DNA of 48,224 nt from an uncultured Lachnospiraceae bacterium (GCA_910587105.1 CAJUMB010000023.1:1-48224), one strand, 5' to 3'. Counted from the first letter of the stretch, positions 29,945 to 39,025 are shown. Numbers and translations are program-made. The notes: generated by a model not told the origin, from the sequence alone.

Positions 29945-31256
29945 GTTCCAGCCCTTTTCCAAAAAGCAGCGGAAAATACTAAACTGGTGGAGCCCCCAGT
30001 CTCCCGTGAAGGATATGGACGGAATCATTGCGGACGGGGCCATCCGGTCAGGCAAGACAGTGAGCATGTCCCTGTCATTTGTGATGTGGGCCATGTCCAG
30101 CTTCCAGAATCAGAACTTTGCCATGTGCGGCAAAACCATTGGCTCTTTTAGGAGAAATGTGCTGACAGGTCTGAAGCTGATGCTGAAGTCCAGAGGATAT
30201 TTCGTTGTGGACCACCGGGCGGACAATCTGGTGTCCGTGTCCCGGGGAGGCATAGAAAACAACTTTTACATATTCGGCGGCAAAGACGAGAGCTCACAGG
30301 ACCTTATCCAGGGGATCACCCTGGCCGGGGTCTTTTTTGATGAAGTGGCCCTGATGCCGGAATCTTTTGTAAACCAGGCAACAGGCCGGTGCTCGGTTGA
30401 CGGGTCTAAATTCTGGTTCAACTGCAATCCTGACGGGCCCTATCACTGGTTCAAGGTCAACTGGATGGAGAAATCCACCGGCTATCTGGGAAAAGCGGAA
30501 TCAGCCAGAAAAAGAAAGAAGGGTGAGGCATTAAAGGATATGCTTTACCTGCATTTCACCATGGACGACAACCTGAGCCTGTCGGAAAAGATTAAAGCCA
30601 GATACCGGGGCATGTACACCGGCGTCTTCTACCAGCGGTACATTGAGGGCCTGTGGTGTATGGCTGAGGGTATCATCTACGATATGTTCAGCGAAGCACG
30701 CCACGTAAAGAAGATTAGTGAGTTTAACGACCTTCTGCTGGATAAAGGCAGATTTGTAAGCTGTGACTACGGGACACAGAACGCTACCGTATTCCTGCTG
30801 TGGAACAAGGGGGCAGACAAAAAATGGTACTGCATCCGGGAATACTACTACTCAGGCCGGGACAAACACAAGCAGAAAACCGACGCAGATTTTGCCGATG
30901 ACCTGGCAAAGTGGCTGGACGGGGTAAAAATAAAAGCAGTCATTGTGGACCCTTCAGCGGCGTCCTTTATTGCCGAGCTGAGAAAACGGGGAATCCGGGT
31001 TATCAAGGCAAAAAATGATGTGGCAGACGGCATCCGGCTGACGGGCACAAAATTAAACCTGGACCAGCTTGTATTCGCCTCCACCTGCAAAAATACCATC
31101 AAAGAGTTTGTGTCCTACATCTGGGATGCCAAAGCGGCCACCCGGGGGGAGGACAAGCCGCTGAAAGAGCATGACCACGCGTGTGACGCTGTGAGATACT
31201 TTGTCTACACCATACTTGGGCGCAACACAGCCAGAATGACGAAAAGAGGTGCTTAA
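29919..31256 (+). CDS. Terminase large subunit (PBSX XtmB type)
   Basis: 445 residues from ATG 29919. Walker A is GAIRSGKT, Walker B is VFFDEVALMP, and the coupling motif is FNCNPDGP. The C-terminal RNase H-like nuclease has Asp in VSCDYGTQN and VIVDPSAAS, and DHACDAVRYFVY at the end. It is the ATP motor and nuclease of packaging, working with the small subunit and portal. Intact. Confidence 0.93.
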   Translation: MKKKIQIFKFQPFSKKQRKILNWWSPQSPVKDMDGIIADGAIRSGKTVSMSLSFVMWAMSSFQNQNFAMCGKTIGSFRRNVLTGLKLMLKSRGYFVVDHRADNLVSVSRGGIENNFYIFGGKDESSQDLIQGITLAGVFFDEVALMPESFVNQATGRCSVDGSKFWFNCNPDGPYHWFKVNWMEKSTGYLGKAESARKRKKGEALKDMLYLHFTMDDNLSLSEKIKARYRGMYTGVFYQRYIEGLWCMAEGIIYDMFSEARHVKKISEFNDLLLDKGRFVSCDYGTQNATVFLLWNKGADKKWYCIREYYYSGRDKHKQKTDADFADDLAKWLDGVKIKAVIVDPSAASFIAELRKRGIRVIKAKNDVADGIRLTGTKLNLDQLVFASTCKNTIKEFVSYIWDAKAATRGEDKPLKEHDHACDAVRYFVYTILGRNTARMTKRGA

Positions 31257-31257
31257 C

Positions 31258-32691
31258 ATGCATATGTTTACCATGCCGGAGGACAATTTCAATGAATTAA
31301 ATATGGACAAGCAGGCCGTCCGGCATCTGATCCTGAAACACAGGAAATGTGTACAGCGTCTGGAAAAGCTGGAAAAGTACTATGCGGGGAAGCACAAGAT
31401 ACTGGAGGAGAGCCGGGAAAACAAGCTGGTATGCAACCATGCAAAGGACATTGCGGACACGGCCAGCTCCTACTTTATCGGCAACCCGGTAACCTATAAA
31501 AGCAAGGATGACATCACCGCCCTGACAGATGCACTGGAAACCTCCGGCGCTGATGAGGCAGACGGGGACAACGGCCTGGATTTATCCATTTATGGCCGGG
31601 CTTATGAGTATATCTACACCAAAGAAGGCGATACAGAGCTGGAGATTAAAAACCTCAGCCCCAAAAACTGTTTTCTGGTTTACGGCAGCAGCATTGAGGA
31701 AAACGAGCTTTTCGGGGTCTATTATCACGCGAAACTGGATTCCACGGATAAAGTGTCCCCTGTGTACGAGGCAACGGTTCTGACGCAGAATTACAAGTAT
31801 ACCGTGGATATCCAGGACATTGACGGCCCCCAGGGCGTCATTGAGGGGCCGGTTCCCCACTTCAAAGGGGAAATCCCACTGGTAGAATACCTGAATAACA
31901 AGCTTGCTATTGGTGACTACGAGCTCCAGATTCCACTGATTGATGCTTACAACGTGCTGATGTCAGACAGGGTGACAGATAAAGAACAGTTTATTGACGC
32001 TATCCTTGCCATATACGGCACTCTGCTTGCCGACGAGGACGAGGATGGGAAATCCGATGAAAAAGAGCACAAAGGAATCAAAGCGGCTATGGAAAAGCTG
32101 AAACAGGATAAAGTGCTTGAAATGCCCGATTCCTCAAAGGCTGAATACTTAACCCGGACATTCGATGAAACCGGCGTGGAAATACTGAAAAAAGCCATAG
32201 AACAGGATATCCACAAATTCAGCCACATTCCCTGCATGACCGATGAATCATTCGGCGGGAACGTCTCCGGAGTGGCCATGGAGTTTAAGCTGCTGGGGAT
32301 GGAGAACATCACAAAGATAAAGACCAGGTATTACAAAAAAGGTCTGAGAAAACGCCTCCGCATTTTTGCCAATTTCCTCAGCAATAAAGCCGTCCGGGTG
32401 GATGTATCGGGGATTACTCCCACCTTCACCCGGGCCATGCCAAAGAACCTGTTGGAGATCAGCCAGATTGTGGCTAATCTGTGGGGCAGGGTGGGAAAGA
32501 AAACCCTCCTGTCCCAGATCCCCTTTGTGGAGGACCCGGACGAAGAACTAGAGACAGTAGAGAGGGAAGCTCAGGAAGCGGCAGAACAGCAGCAGAAAAT
32601 GTTCGGCCTCCATCAGAATACCCCGCCTGATGAGGAGGAAGATGATGACATAAAGCCAAAGAAGGAAGAAAAAGAAGATAAGGATGAATAA
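31258..32691 (+). CDS. Portal protein (SPP1 gp6-like)
   Basis: 477 residues from ATG 31258; GAGGTG lies 6 bases upstream. IADTASSYFIGNPVTYKSKD, IYGRAYEYIYTKEGDTELEI and SGVAMEFKLLGMENITK are standard portal text. The tail ends in an acidic stretch (DEEEDDDIKPKKEEKEDKDE). The dodecameric ring forms the DNA gate in the capsid vertex. It overlaps the MuF gene by 8 bases. Confidence 0.92.
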   Translation: MHMFTMPEDNFNELNMDKQAVRHLILKHRKCVQRLEKLEKYYAGKHKILEESRENKLVCNHAKDIADTASSYFIGNPVTYKSKDDITALTDALETSGADEADGDNGLDLSIYGRAYEYIYTKEGDTELEIKNLSPKNCFLVYGSSIEENELFGVYYHAKLDSTDKVSPVYEATVLTQNYKYTVDIQDIDGPQGVIEGPVPHFKGEIPLVEYLNNKLAIGDYELQIPLIDAYNVLMSDRVTDKEQFIDAILAIYGTLLADEDEDGKSDEKEHKGIKAAMEKLKQDKVLEMPDSSKAEYLTRTFDETGVEILKKAIEQDIHKFSHIPCMTDESFGGNVSGVAMEFKLLGMENITKIKTRYYKKGLRKRLRIFANFLSNKAVRVDVSGITPTFTRAMPKNLLEISQIVANLWGRVGKKTLLSQIPFVEDPDEELETVEREAQEAAEQQQKMFGLHQNTPPDEEEDDDIKPKKEEKEDKDE

Positions 32692-34447
32692 AGAATCCTA
32701 TTGGGAACGCAGGCAGGAACAGAACATGTACGAATACATGGAGGATGCGGACAAGACAGCAGACCAGATTTCCGTTCTGTACCTGAAATCCTCCCAGCAT
32801 ATAAACAAAAGCCTGGACAAAATATTTGAGCGATACCGCACCATACACAGGCTGAGTGAAACAGAGGCCTTAAACCTGCTGAATACCATGCAGGATAAAA
32901 CGTCCCTGGCAGAACTGCGCCGGAGTCTGAAAGAGGGGGACGGGGATAAAAAGGAGCTTGTGGCCATGCTGGAGGCCCCTGCTTATGCCGCCAGAATGGA
33001 GCGGCTGGAACATCTTATGGGGCAGATAGACCAGATAATGACAGAAATCTACCTTCAGGAAAAGCAAATCAGTACGTCCCACTACATAGAACTGGCGCAG
33101 AAGTCTTACTATCACACAGTATTCGACGTCCAGCAGAGGGTAAACGCGGCCTTCAGCTTCAGCGCGGCTGACACCAAAACCATTGACCGGGCTCTGCATT
33201 CAAAATGGTCCGGAAAAAATTACTCAGAGAGAATCTGGGGAAACACCCAGGTGCTGGCGGACCGGGTGAAGGAAGAGCTGCTGGTGAACCTGCTGACCGG
33301 GCGGACAAACCGGGAAGCGGCGGAAATCATTGAGAAGGAATTTGCCAAGGGAGCCGCCAATGCCCGCCGTCTGGTGTGGACAGAAAGCGCCCAGATGGGC
33401 AAAGAGCTGAATTTTAAAGCTTACGAGGAGATGAAGGTTGAGAAATACCGCTATCTGGCCACGCTGGACTTGAAAACCTGTGAGAAGTGCTGCAGGCCCC
33501 TGGACAGGAAGGTCTTTCCCGTTAAGGACCGCCAGGACGGCGTAAACTGCCCGCCTATGCATCCCTGGTGCCGCTGTACAACCGTTGGCGTGGTATCGGA
33601 GGAACTGGAGGCAAATCTGAAACGCCGGGCACGTGATCCCATCACTGGCAAGGGGATGCTGGTGCCCATGACTATGGCTTACCAGGAATGGTACGACAAG
33701 TATGTAAAGAGCAATCCGGATGCAGAGTTTAAGGAAAAGAAAGTGAAGGCTTTTTCTGCTGATAAAGCCCAGTATGAGAAATATAAAAAGGCTCTGGGAC
33801 GGGAGAATGTCCCCAAAACGCTGGACGCCTTCCAGAATGCAAAACATAGAAAGACAGAAGAATACGGTATCCTAAAAGCGCAGGTAAAAGGGATGTCTTA
33901 TTACAATAAAGCCGTGGCGAAAGAGCCGGAAATAACCGCCCATGTAAAAGCAGCGGCTTTTGATGCCGGGATGAAAACGGAGGGGCTGGAATACCGCATA
34001 AAAGCAAAAGACTCTTTCCTGAGAAAAATCGCGGGCAGATATGATCCGAATGGGAATACCTATGAAGTAAAAGATATTCTGAGATATACCTATACAGCGC
34101 CTCCGGATAAACTTGCCGCTAAAATCAGCACTTCTATTGAAACGCATGAAAAGTCAGGATATAATACAGTTGAAGTGAAAAACTACTGGCTGGATAAAAA
34201 CAATCCCTATAACGGGGTAAATACAGTCGTAAAAGCCCCAAACGGCCAGAAATTTGAACTGCAGTACCACACCCCGGAAAGTTTTAATGTCAAGAACGGT
34301 GAGATGCACAAATTGCATGAAAAACACAGGAGCCTGACTGATGGACAGAGTGCAGAGGGAGCAGCGCTGGAAGATAAGATGTTTGAAATTTCCGATGCTA
34401 TGGAAATTCCAAAAGGAATAGAGGTGATAAAAAATGCCAGACGATAA
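32684..34447 (+). CDS. MuF-type head protein with C-terminal RelA/SpoT-like toxin domain
   Basis: 587 residues. The N-terminal two thirds is a phage head morphogenesis protein (MuF/SPP1 gp7): RRLVWTESAQMGKELNFKAY, then Cys266, Cys269/270 and Cys289, His293, Cys296, Cys298 near the end of that domain. After residue about 405 comes an added domain with RelA/SpoT nucleotidyltransferase features: Arg438-x-Lys440, Ser444, Lys448 (YRIKAKDSFLRKI), Asp464 (VKDILRYTY), NPYNGVN at 507-513, and FELQYHT with Glu525 and Gln527. Secreted nucleotide 3'-pyrophosphokinases have similar text. Such MuF fusions are known phage polymorphic toxins carried with the head. The next gene probably protects the host. 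Toxin activity is inferred. Confidence 0.85.
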   Translation: MNKESYWERRQEQNMYEYMEDADKTADQISVLYLKSSQHINKSLDKIFERYRTIHRLSETEALNLLNTMQDKTSLAELRRSLKEGDGDKKELVAMLEAPAYAARMERLEHLMGQIDQIMTEIYLQEKQISTSHYIELAQKSYYHTVFDVQQRVNAAFSFSAADTKTIDRALHSKWSGKNYSERIWGNTQVLADRVKEELLVNLLTGRTNREAAEIIEKEFAKGAANARRLVWTESAQMGKELNFKAYEEMKVEKYRYLATLDLKTCEKCCRPLDRKVFPVKDRQDGVNCPPMHPWCRCTTVGVVSEELEANLKRRARDPITGKGMLVPMTMAYQEWYDKYVKSNPDAEFKEKKVKAFSADKAQYEKYKKALGRENVPKTLDAFQNAKHRKTEEYGILKAQVKGMSYYNKAVAKEPEITAHVKAAAFDAGMKTEGLEYRIKAKDSFLRKIAGRYDPNGNTYEVKDILRYTYTAPPDKLAAKISTSIETHEKSGYNTVEVKNYWLDKNNPYNGVNTVVKAPNGQKFELQYHTPESFNVKNGEMHKLHEKHRSLTDGQSAEGAALEDKMFEISDAMEIPKGIEVIKNARR

Positions 34448-34655
34448 AAAAAGATATTTTAGGCTGACTGACCGCGAAAATAGAGGGACTATCTTAAAAC
34501 AGATTGGGAGAAAATTTTATCAGTTCAAGGACAGTGAGTGGGTAAGAACCGGGCTCTGGCTCAGGTATTTTTATCCAGATGCGGATGCTCCTGAATTCGA
34601 ATGCTATGAAGAAATTACAGAAAAAGAGGCGGTGGACCAACTTGGCATACGATAA
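34434..34655 (+). CDS. Putative immunity protein for the MuF toxin
   Basis: 73 residues; GAGGTGATAAAA precedes the ATG and the start overlaps the toxin stop by 14 bases. Acidic C-terminus (YPDADAPEFECYEEITEKEA), aromatic middle (GLWLRYFYPD). Not a recognised family. Placement right after the variable toxin end matches immunity genes in polymorphic toxin systems; function is inferred only. Confidence 0.6.
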   Translation: MPDDKKRYFRLTDRENRGTILKQIGRKFYQFKDSEWVRTGLWLRYFYPDADAPEFECYEEITEKEAVDQLGIR

Positions 34656-34843
34656 CATTGACTATACAGCGGATCACTACTGCCCCGCTTATGGGCGGGT
34701 TGTAAGCGTGGATTTATGCTATGATTCCCTGTGCTGTCTGACTGGACAGTTCAAAACATATTCAACACGAGAGCTTGCGGGAAATAGAAGATATGGAGGC
34801 CGCAAGGAAAATATGCAGGGAATGCAGATACAGTGAATTGTGA
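34642..34843 (+). pseudogene. Frameshifted small Cys-rich protein
   Basis: From TTG 34642 the frame reads MAYDNIDYTADHYCPAYGRV and LCYDSLCCLTGQFKTYSTREL, then turns to nonsense until 34836. In another frame from about 34774, REIEDMEAARKICRECRYSEL runs to a TGA at 34841-34843. Joined, the two give a coherent small protein with HYCPAYG, LCYDSLCC and CRECRYS cysteines, fit for zinc. So either a one-base indel has broken the gene or a programmed shift joins it. It overlaps the putative immunity gene by 14 bases. Confidence 0.55.
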
Positions 34844-34851
34844 GGGGAAAA

Positions 34852-35001
34852 ATGAAAATCAAGGTAAAAGAACGTTTCGTGGACAGAATTACCAAAGAGA
34901 TGAGGGAAGCCGGACAAGTTTATGAGTATCCGAAAAAGCGCGCGGATGAACTCATCAAGGGAGGATATGCGGAGCCGGCAGAGAATGAAAAAACAGCATA
35001 G
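34852..35001 (+). CDS. Small phage protein, unknown
   Basis: 49 residues: MKIKVKERFVDRITKEMREA and YPKKRADELIKGGYAEPAEN. TGAGGGGAAAA precedes the ATG. It loosely resembles the start of the SAP-like protein at 36726. No known function. Confidence 0.5.
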   Translation: MKIKVKERFVDRITKEMREAGQVYEYPKKRADELIKGGYAEPAENEKTA

Positions 35002-35011
35002 AACTAACCAC

Positions 35012-35040
35012 AAGGGCCTTTTCGGGGGCTCTTATTTTAT
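35012..35040 (+). terminator. Possible weak terminator
   Basis: AAGGGCC (35012-35018) pairs with GGCTCTT (35027-35033) with one G-U pair, then a T-rich tail. It separates the toxin/immunity genes from the scaffold and capsid genes and may set partial attenuation. Confidence 0.45.
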
Positions 35041-35076
35041 GCTCCGAAACGAGGGTAAACTAGAAAGGAGAAGCCT

Positions 35077-35748
35077 ATGAAATACAGAGATTTATTCCTG
35101 TTCCCCATGAACCTGCAGCTGTTTGCAGATGGAGGAGAAGGTGGAGACGGCGGCGGAGAGCCGGGAGGATCAGGGGGCGAACAAGGCGGTGACGGCGGTA
35201 CCGGAGGGGATGGAGGCACCGGCGGGGAAGGCTCCCAGGGGGAAGGCGGACAGAAAGGGGAACCCCAGACCTTTGACAGTTTCCTGAGAGAGGGAGAAAA
35301 CCAGAAAGAGTTTGACCGGAGAATCCAGGAGGCCGTCAATACTGCTGTGACAGCCGCCCAGGAAAAGTGGCAGATTCTGGCGGATGACCGGGTATCTGAG
35401 GCGGAGAAGCTGGCCAAGATGACCGACGGCGAAAAAGCCCAGTACCTCCAGCAGAAGCGGGAAAAAGAGTTGGAAGACCGGGAGGCCGCTGTCACGAGAA
35501 AAGAGCTTATGGCGGACGCAAAGAACACCCTGGCGGAGAAAAAACTGCCTGTGGGGCTGGCTGAAGTGCTCAACTATGCGGATAAAGATACCTGCAGTAA
35601 ATCCATCGAAGCGGTAGAAAAAGCCTTCCAGGAGATGGTAGAAGCTGCGGTGAATGAGCGGCTGAAAGGAGATAAACCGCCGAGAAAACCAGGGGACGAT
35701 GACAAGACACTGCAGCAGCAGGTGGAAGCCGCCATGGGCCTGAGATAA
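35077..35748 (+). CDS. Phage scaffolding protein (DUF4355-like)
   Basis: 223 residues, GAAAGGAGAAGCC before ATG. MNLQLFADGG (from residue 11) is a common start of these proteins. A Gly-rich stretch (residues 18-62) precedes coiled coils (RVSEAEKLAKMTDGEKAQYL, KELEDREAAVTRKEL) and a helical C-terminus that binds capsid. It guides procapsid assembly and is removed later. It directly precedes the capsid gene. Confidence 0.85.
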   Translation: MKYRDLFLFPMNLQLFADGGEGGDGGGEPGGSGGEQGGDGGTGGDGGTGGEGSQGEGGQKGEPQTFDSFLREGENQKEFDRRIQEAVNTAVTAAQEKWQILADDRVSEAEKLAKMTDGEKAQYLQQKREKELEDREAAVTRKELMADAKNTLAEKKLPVGLAEVLNYADKDTCSKSIEAVEKAFQEMVEAAVNERLKGDKPPRKPGDDDKTLQQQVEAAMGLR

Positions 35749-35765
35749 GAGAGGAGGGAAGATAA

Positions 35766-36707
35766 ATGCCTATCAATACATTAGCAACAGCGACACAGTT
35801 TATGAACACATTGGATAAGATTGCTGTCCAGGACGCCGTAACCGGCTGGATGGATGCCAACGCCGGGCAGGTGATTTACCGGGGAGGAAAAGAAGTAAAG
35901 ATTCCCAAGCTGTCCGTACAGGGCATGGGGGAATATGACCGGGACGACGGCTACAAACAGGGAAGCATCACCATGGAATACGAGACCCGCACAATGACAC
36001 AGGACCGGGGCCGGAAATTCCAGCTGGACCCTGTTGACATTGACGAGACCAACTTTGTGGCAACAGCCGGAGCGGTGATGGGCGAATTCCAGCGGGTGCA
36101 TGTGATCCCGGAAATTGACGCCTACCGGATTTCCAAGGTGGCCACAGAGACCATTGCCGCCAAGAAAGCGGGGATGGTTTCCTACGGCTATATGCCGGGG
36201 GCAACCGGCACCTCTGCCCTGCGGAAGTTTAAAGAGGGCATTAAAGCCATCCGGGAGATTGGCTACAACGGTCCGCTGGTGATCCACGCAACACCGGATA
36301 TGATTATGGAATACGAGCTGGAGATTGCCGGGAAGATTACAGCGGCCACTTTCTCCCAGGGAGGCATCAATACCCAGGTACCCTCCATCGACGGGGTGCC
36401 CATCATCTCCACTCCAGCAAACAGGATGTACACCGCCATTACCGTCTATGACGGTACCACAGAGGGGCAGAAACAGGGGGGCTATGTAAAAGGTGCTACA
36501 GCTTTGAACATCAACTTTATGATCCTGCTGAGGACAACGCCCATCGCCCTGACCAAACAGGACATTATGCGGATTTTTGACCCCACGGTGAACCAGAAAC
36601 TGAATGCCTGGCAGATGGATTACAGGCGCTTCCACGACATCTGGGTGCTGGACAACAAGCTGGATTCCATTTACATCAGCATCAAAGACGCGGAACCGTC
36701 GGCATAA
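35766..36707 (+). CDS. Major capsid protein
   Basis: 313 residues; GAGAGGAGGGAAGATAA precedes ATG. YRGGKEVKIPKLSVQGMGEY, RGRKFQLDPVDIDETNF and a C-terminal FMILLRTTPIALTKQDIMRI are recognised in siphophage capsids of this type with an HK97 fold. It forms the icosahedral shell. Position after the scaffold gene confirms it. Confidence 0.88.
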   Translation: MPINTLATATQFMNTLDKIAVQDAVTGWMDANAGQVIYRGGKEVKIPKLSVQGMGEYDRDDGYKQGSITMEYETRTMTQDRGRKFQLDPVDIDETNFVATAGAVMGEFQRVHVIPEIDAYRISKVATETIAAKKAGMVSYGYMPGATGTSALRKFKEGIKAIREIGYNGPLVIHATPDMIMEYELEIAGKITAATFSQGGINTQVPSIDGVPIISTPANRMYTAITVYDGTTEGQKQGGYVKGATALNINFMILLRTTPIALTKQDIMRIFDPTVNQKLNAWQMDYRRFHDIWVLDNKLDSIYISIKDAEPSA

Positions 36708-36725
36708 TACAGGAGGTGAAAATGC

Positions 36726-36977
36726 ATGAGGCTGAAAAGGGGAAATGTAGAAAGAATTGTGGAATCAGAACAGCTGGCGCAGAAACTTTTACTGGACGGG
36801 TACGCGAAAATCGACAGCCCCGCCGGGCAGGAAGAACCAGCAGGGGGAAGGCCTGATAAGCCGCTGGAGGAGATGACTGTGGACCAGCTGAGGGCCCTGG
36901 CAAAAGAAAGAGGGATCGGCGGTTATTACAGCCTGGCGAAACAGGACCTTCTGGAGCTGTTGAAGGAGGCAGTCTAA
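36726..36977 (+). CDS. Small head protein with Rho-N/SAP-like domain
   Basis: 83 residues. The ATG at 36726 is chosen over the ATG at 36722, whose frame is not coding-like. EEMTVDQLRALAKERGIGGY, then SLAKQDLLELLKEAV, is a SAP/Rho N-terminal-like helix pair, found in small genes beside capsid genes. It may bind DNA. Role unclear. Confidence 0.7.
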   Translation: MRLKRGNVERIVESEQLAQKLLLDGYAKIDSPAGQEEPAGGRPDKPLEEMTVDQLRALAKERGIGGYYSLAKQDLLELLKEAV

Positions 36978-37301
36978 ATGTATGAACAGGCGGAAATCGA
37001 CAAACTGAAACTGCTGACAGGGGAAAAGAATGAGGAGCTGCTTTCCCTCCTGCTGGATGAGGCAGAAGCCTTTGTGCTGGCGTACACCAACAGGACCCGT
37101 CTGGTGCCGGGCTTAAAAAAGCCGGTCCGTGACCTGGCCGTCATCGCCTTAAACCGGATGGGGACAGAAGGGGAAACCGGGCGCAGTGAGGCAGGGGAGA
37201 GCTATTCTTTCAATGATGCGCCAAAACAGATTTATGACACAATGAACCGGTACCGGTTAGCAAGGGTGGGCGGACATGCGCATGAAAAGAAGCAGGGTTA
37301 A
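36978..37301 (+). CDS. Head-tail connector protein (gp6-like)
   Basis: 107 residues. KLKLLTGEKNEELLSLLLDE then AEAFVLAYTNRTRLVPGLKK is the phage connector family pattern. It forms the ring below the portal. It overlaps the next gene by 26 bases. Confidence 0.82.
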   Translation: MYEQAEIDKLKLLTGEKNEELLSLLLDEAEAFVLAYTNRTRLVPGLKKPVRDLAVIALNRMGTEGETGRSEAGESYSFNDAPKQIYDTMNRYRLARVGGHAHEKKQG

Positions 37302-37695
37302 AGAATATTTCTGCCGGAAAGCGGTTCCGGTGAAAGACAGGGAGGGCGGTACCAGTCTGGAGTACCAGCCCTCCGCTGCTTTTACCGGGGAAGTCTGGCC
37401 GGCAGGCGGGAAGATACAGGCAGAGCAGTATGGAAACCGCCTGAAATATATCCGTAACGTGAAAATCCAGGGGAACTATGAGACGGTGCCGGATGAAAAG
37501 GGGCGGCTGCATTATGTGTTTCCGGAAACCGGGCTGGACGTCATGGAAGGTGACGGGCTCTGCCTGCACGTGCCGGGGGATGCGCCGCCAGATTATCGTG
37601 TGATATCTATCCGGCCATACACCCCCCTGAGGCTGGAGGCAGAAGCGCTGGCCGCGTCCAAAAGTACGGGAAACGGAGGTGCCAGGATGGGGTGA
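37276..37695 (+). CDS. Head-tail adaptor/joining protein
   Basis: 139 residues, starting MRMKRSRVKEYF. LEYQPSAAFTGEVWPAGGKI, then DVMEGDGLCLHVPGDAPPDY and RVISIRPYTPLRLEAEAL, fits the head-closure family. It seals the connector and lets the tail dock. Order in the operon supports it. Confidence 0.7.
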   Translation: MRMKRSRVKEYFCRKAVPVKDREGGTSLEYQPSAAFTGEVWPAGGKIQAEQYGNRLKYIRNVKIQGNYETVPDEKGRLHYVFPETGLDVMEGDGLCLHVPGDAPPDYRVISIRPYTPLRLEAEALAASKSTGNGGARMG

Positions 37696-38219
37696 AAAAT
37701 GGAGACGAACTGCTGAAAAAACTGAATGCACTGGAAGACAGCACCTTTGCGGATGACCTGATGATGGCTGTAAATGACTGTATCACGATGGTGCAGGCAG
37801 CAGCGAAAGATTCATGTCCGACGCACCACGGGGAACTAAAAAACAGCATCCACACGATGACTGAGGAAAAGGACGACAAGATCACATCGGTCTGCTACAC
37901 CGACAAAGAGTATGCCGCGTATGTGGAATTTGGCACCGGGCCTGTGGGTCTGGCAGACCACAACGGCATTGCTCCTGATATCCCCGTGGCCTACAGCCAG
38001 TCCGGCTGGATGATCCCCGGGGACGCGATGACCCGGTACGAGGCAGAAGAATACGGCCTGGGAGTGGTTGAGGATAAAGATGGAGAGCCCATCGGTTATC
38101 TGACCAACGGCCAGCCCGCACAGCCTTACATGTACCCGGCGTTGAAAGATAACGAAGACGAGATAAAAAAGCGTCTAAGCGAAGCCGTGAAGCTCAGTTT
38201 TGAAGGGAAGAAGCTATGA
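37692..38219 (+). CDS. HK97 gp10-like tail component
   Basis: 175 residues; GTG start in an overlap with the previous stop. SCPTHHGELKNSIHTMTEEK, YAAYVEFGTGPVG and a C-terminal QPYMYPALKDNEDEIKKRL match HK97 gp10-like proteins that finish the tail end facing the head. It overlaps the next gene by 4 bases. Confidence 0.82.
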   Translation: MKNGDELLKKLNALEDSTFADDLMMAVNDCITMVQAAAKDSCPTHHGELKNSIHTMTEEKDDKITSVCYTDKEYAAYVEFGTGPVGLADHNGIAPDIPVAYSQSGWMIPGDAMTRYEAEEYGLGVVEDKDGEPIGYLTNGQPAQPYMYPALKDNEDEIKKRLSEAVKLSFEGKKL

Positions 38220-38578
38220 AGAATATCAAAGACAAGATTTATGATGCGCTGTGCGCGGTGATTGAAAATGTGTCGGACGCATATCCGACTAACTGGGCAG
38301 ACATGCCGGCTGTCCAGCTGACAGAGGAAAACAACTCTGTCTGTGAGAGCACTAACAGCAGTGTAGAGGAAAAGGCCAGAGTCCGTTTTAGAATAGACGT
38401 ATGGCATACAAAATCTACATCGGAAACAGCTCTGGCTGTGGACAAAGCGGTATCCGCACTGGGGCTGGTGCGCACAGCCTGCATGGATGCGCCGGAGCCA
38501 AACCAGCAGCATAAACACAAAGTCATGCGGTATGAGGGCATCATCTGCATGGACAGCGATGAGGTTTACTGGCCGTAA
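38216..38578 (+). CDS. Tail completion/minor tail protein
   Basis: 120 residues, ATGA overlap. MKNIKDKIYDALCAVIENVS, VRFRIDVWHTKSTSETALAV, and a C-terminal YEGIICMDSDEVYW. This position and size match tail terminator-type proteins before the tail tube gene. The family name is not certain. Confidence 0.65.
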   Translation: MKNIKDKIYDALCAVIENVSDAYPTNWADMPAVQLTEENNSVCESTNSSVEEKARVRFRIDVWHTKSTSETALAVDKAVSALGLVRTACMDAPEPNQQHKHKVMRYEGIICMDSDEVYWP

Positions 38579-38597
38579 AGAAAGAAGGTGAAAGCAT

Positions 38598-39011
38598 ATG
38601 TTAGCCAATGGAGCGACACTGGAGTACAAGGAAAAAGACGGCGCAGGGGAATTTAAAGACCTCCCAGGGCTGAAAGAGATACCGGATATTGGAGTGGAGC
38701 CGGAAAAGGTAGATAACACCTGCCTGACAGACCCGCACAAGATGTATGAGGCGGGAATTGGGGACCTGCCTGATATGGTGTACAAATTTAAGTATGACAA
38801 TACACAGACGGATAGCCCATACCGTGTTATGCGTAAGGCACAGGAGGCAGGACAGGTATTGTCCTTTAAAGAAACCATGAAAGACGGCACCACTACAGAG
38901 TTTGACGCAGAAGTCAGCGTGAAGCGTACCGGAGGCGCCGTCAACGGGGTAATCGACTTTGAGTTGACCGTATTTGTACAGAGTGACCTGAAAATCACAG
39001 ACCCGGCATAA
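38598..39011 (+). CDS. Major tail tube protein
   Basis: 137 residues; AAAGGTGAAAG precedes ATG. MLANGATLEYKEKDGAGEFK and a beta-rich fold (MVYKFKYDNTQTDSPYRVM) fit the siphophage tube proteins, as does the place just before the tail chaperones. It stacks in hexameric rings to form the tail. Confidence 0.8.
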   Translation: MLANGATLEYKEKDGAGEFKDLPGLKEIPDIGVEPEKVDNTCLTDPHKMYEAGIGDLPDMVYKFKYDNTQTDSPYRVMRKAQEAGQVLSFKETMKDGTTTEFDAEVSVKRTGGAVNGVIDFELTVFVQSDLKITDPA

Positions 39012-39025
39012 GAGGAGGAAAAAAG

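Noticed and set aside
35781..36635. 284-codon minus-strand frame across the capsid gene
   Set aside because: Shadow frame; no start signal and the plus strand encodes the major capsid protein.
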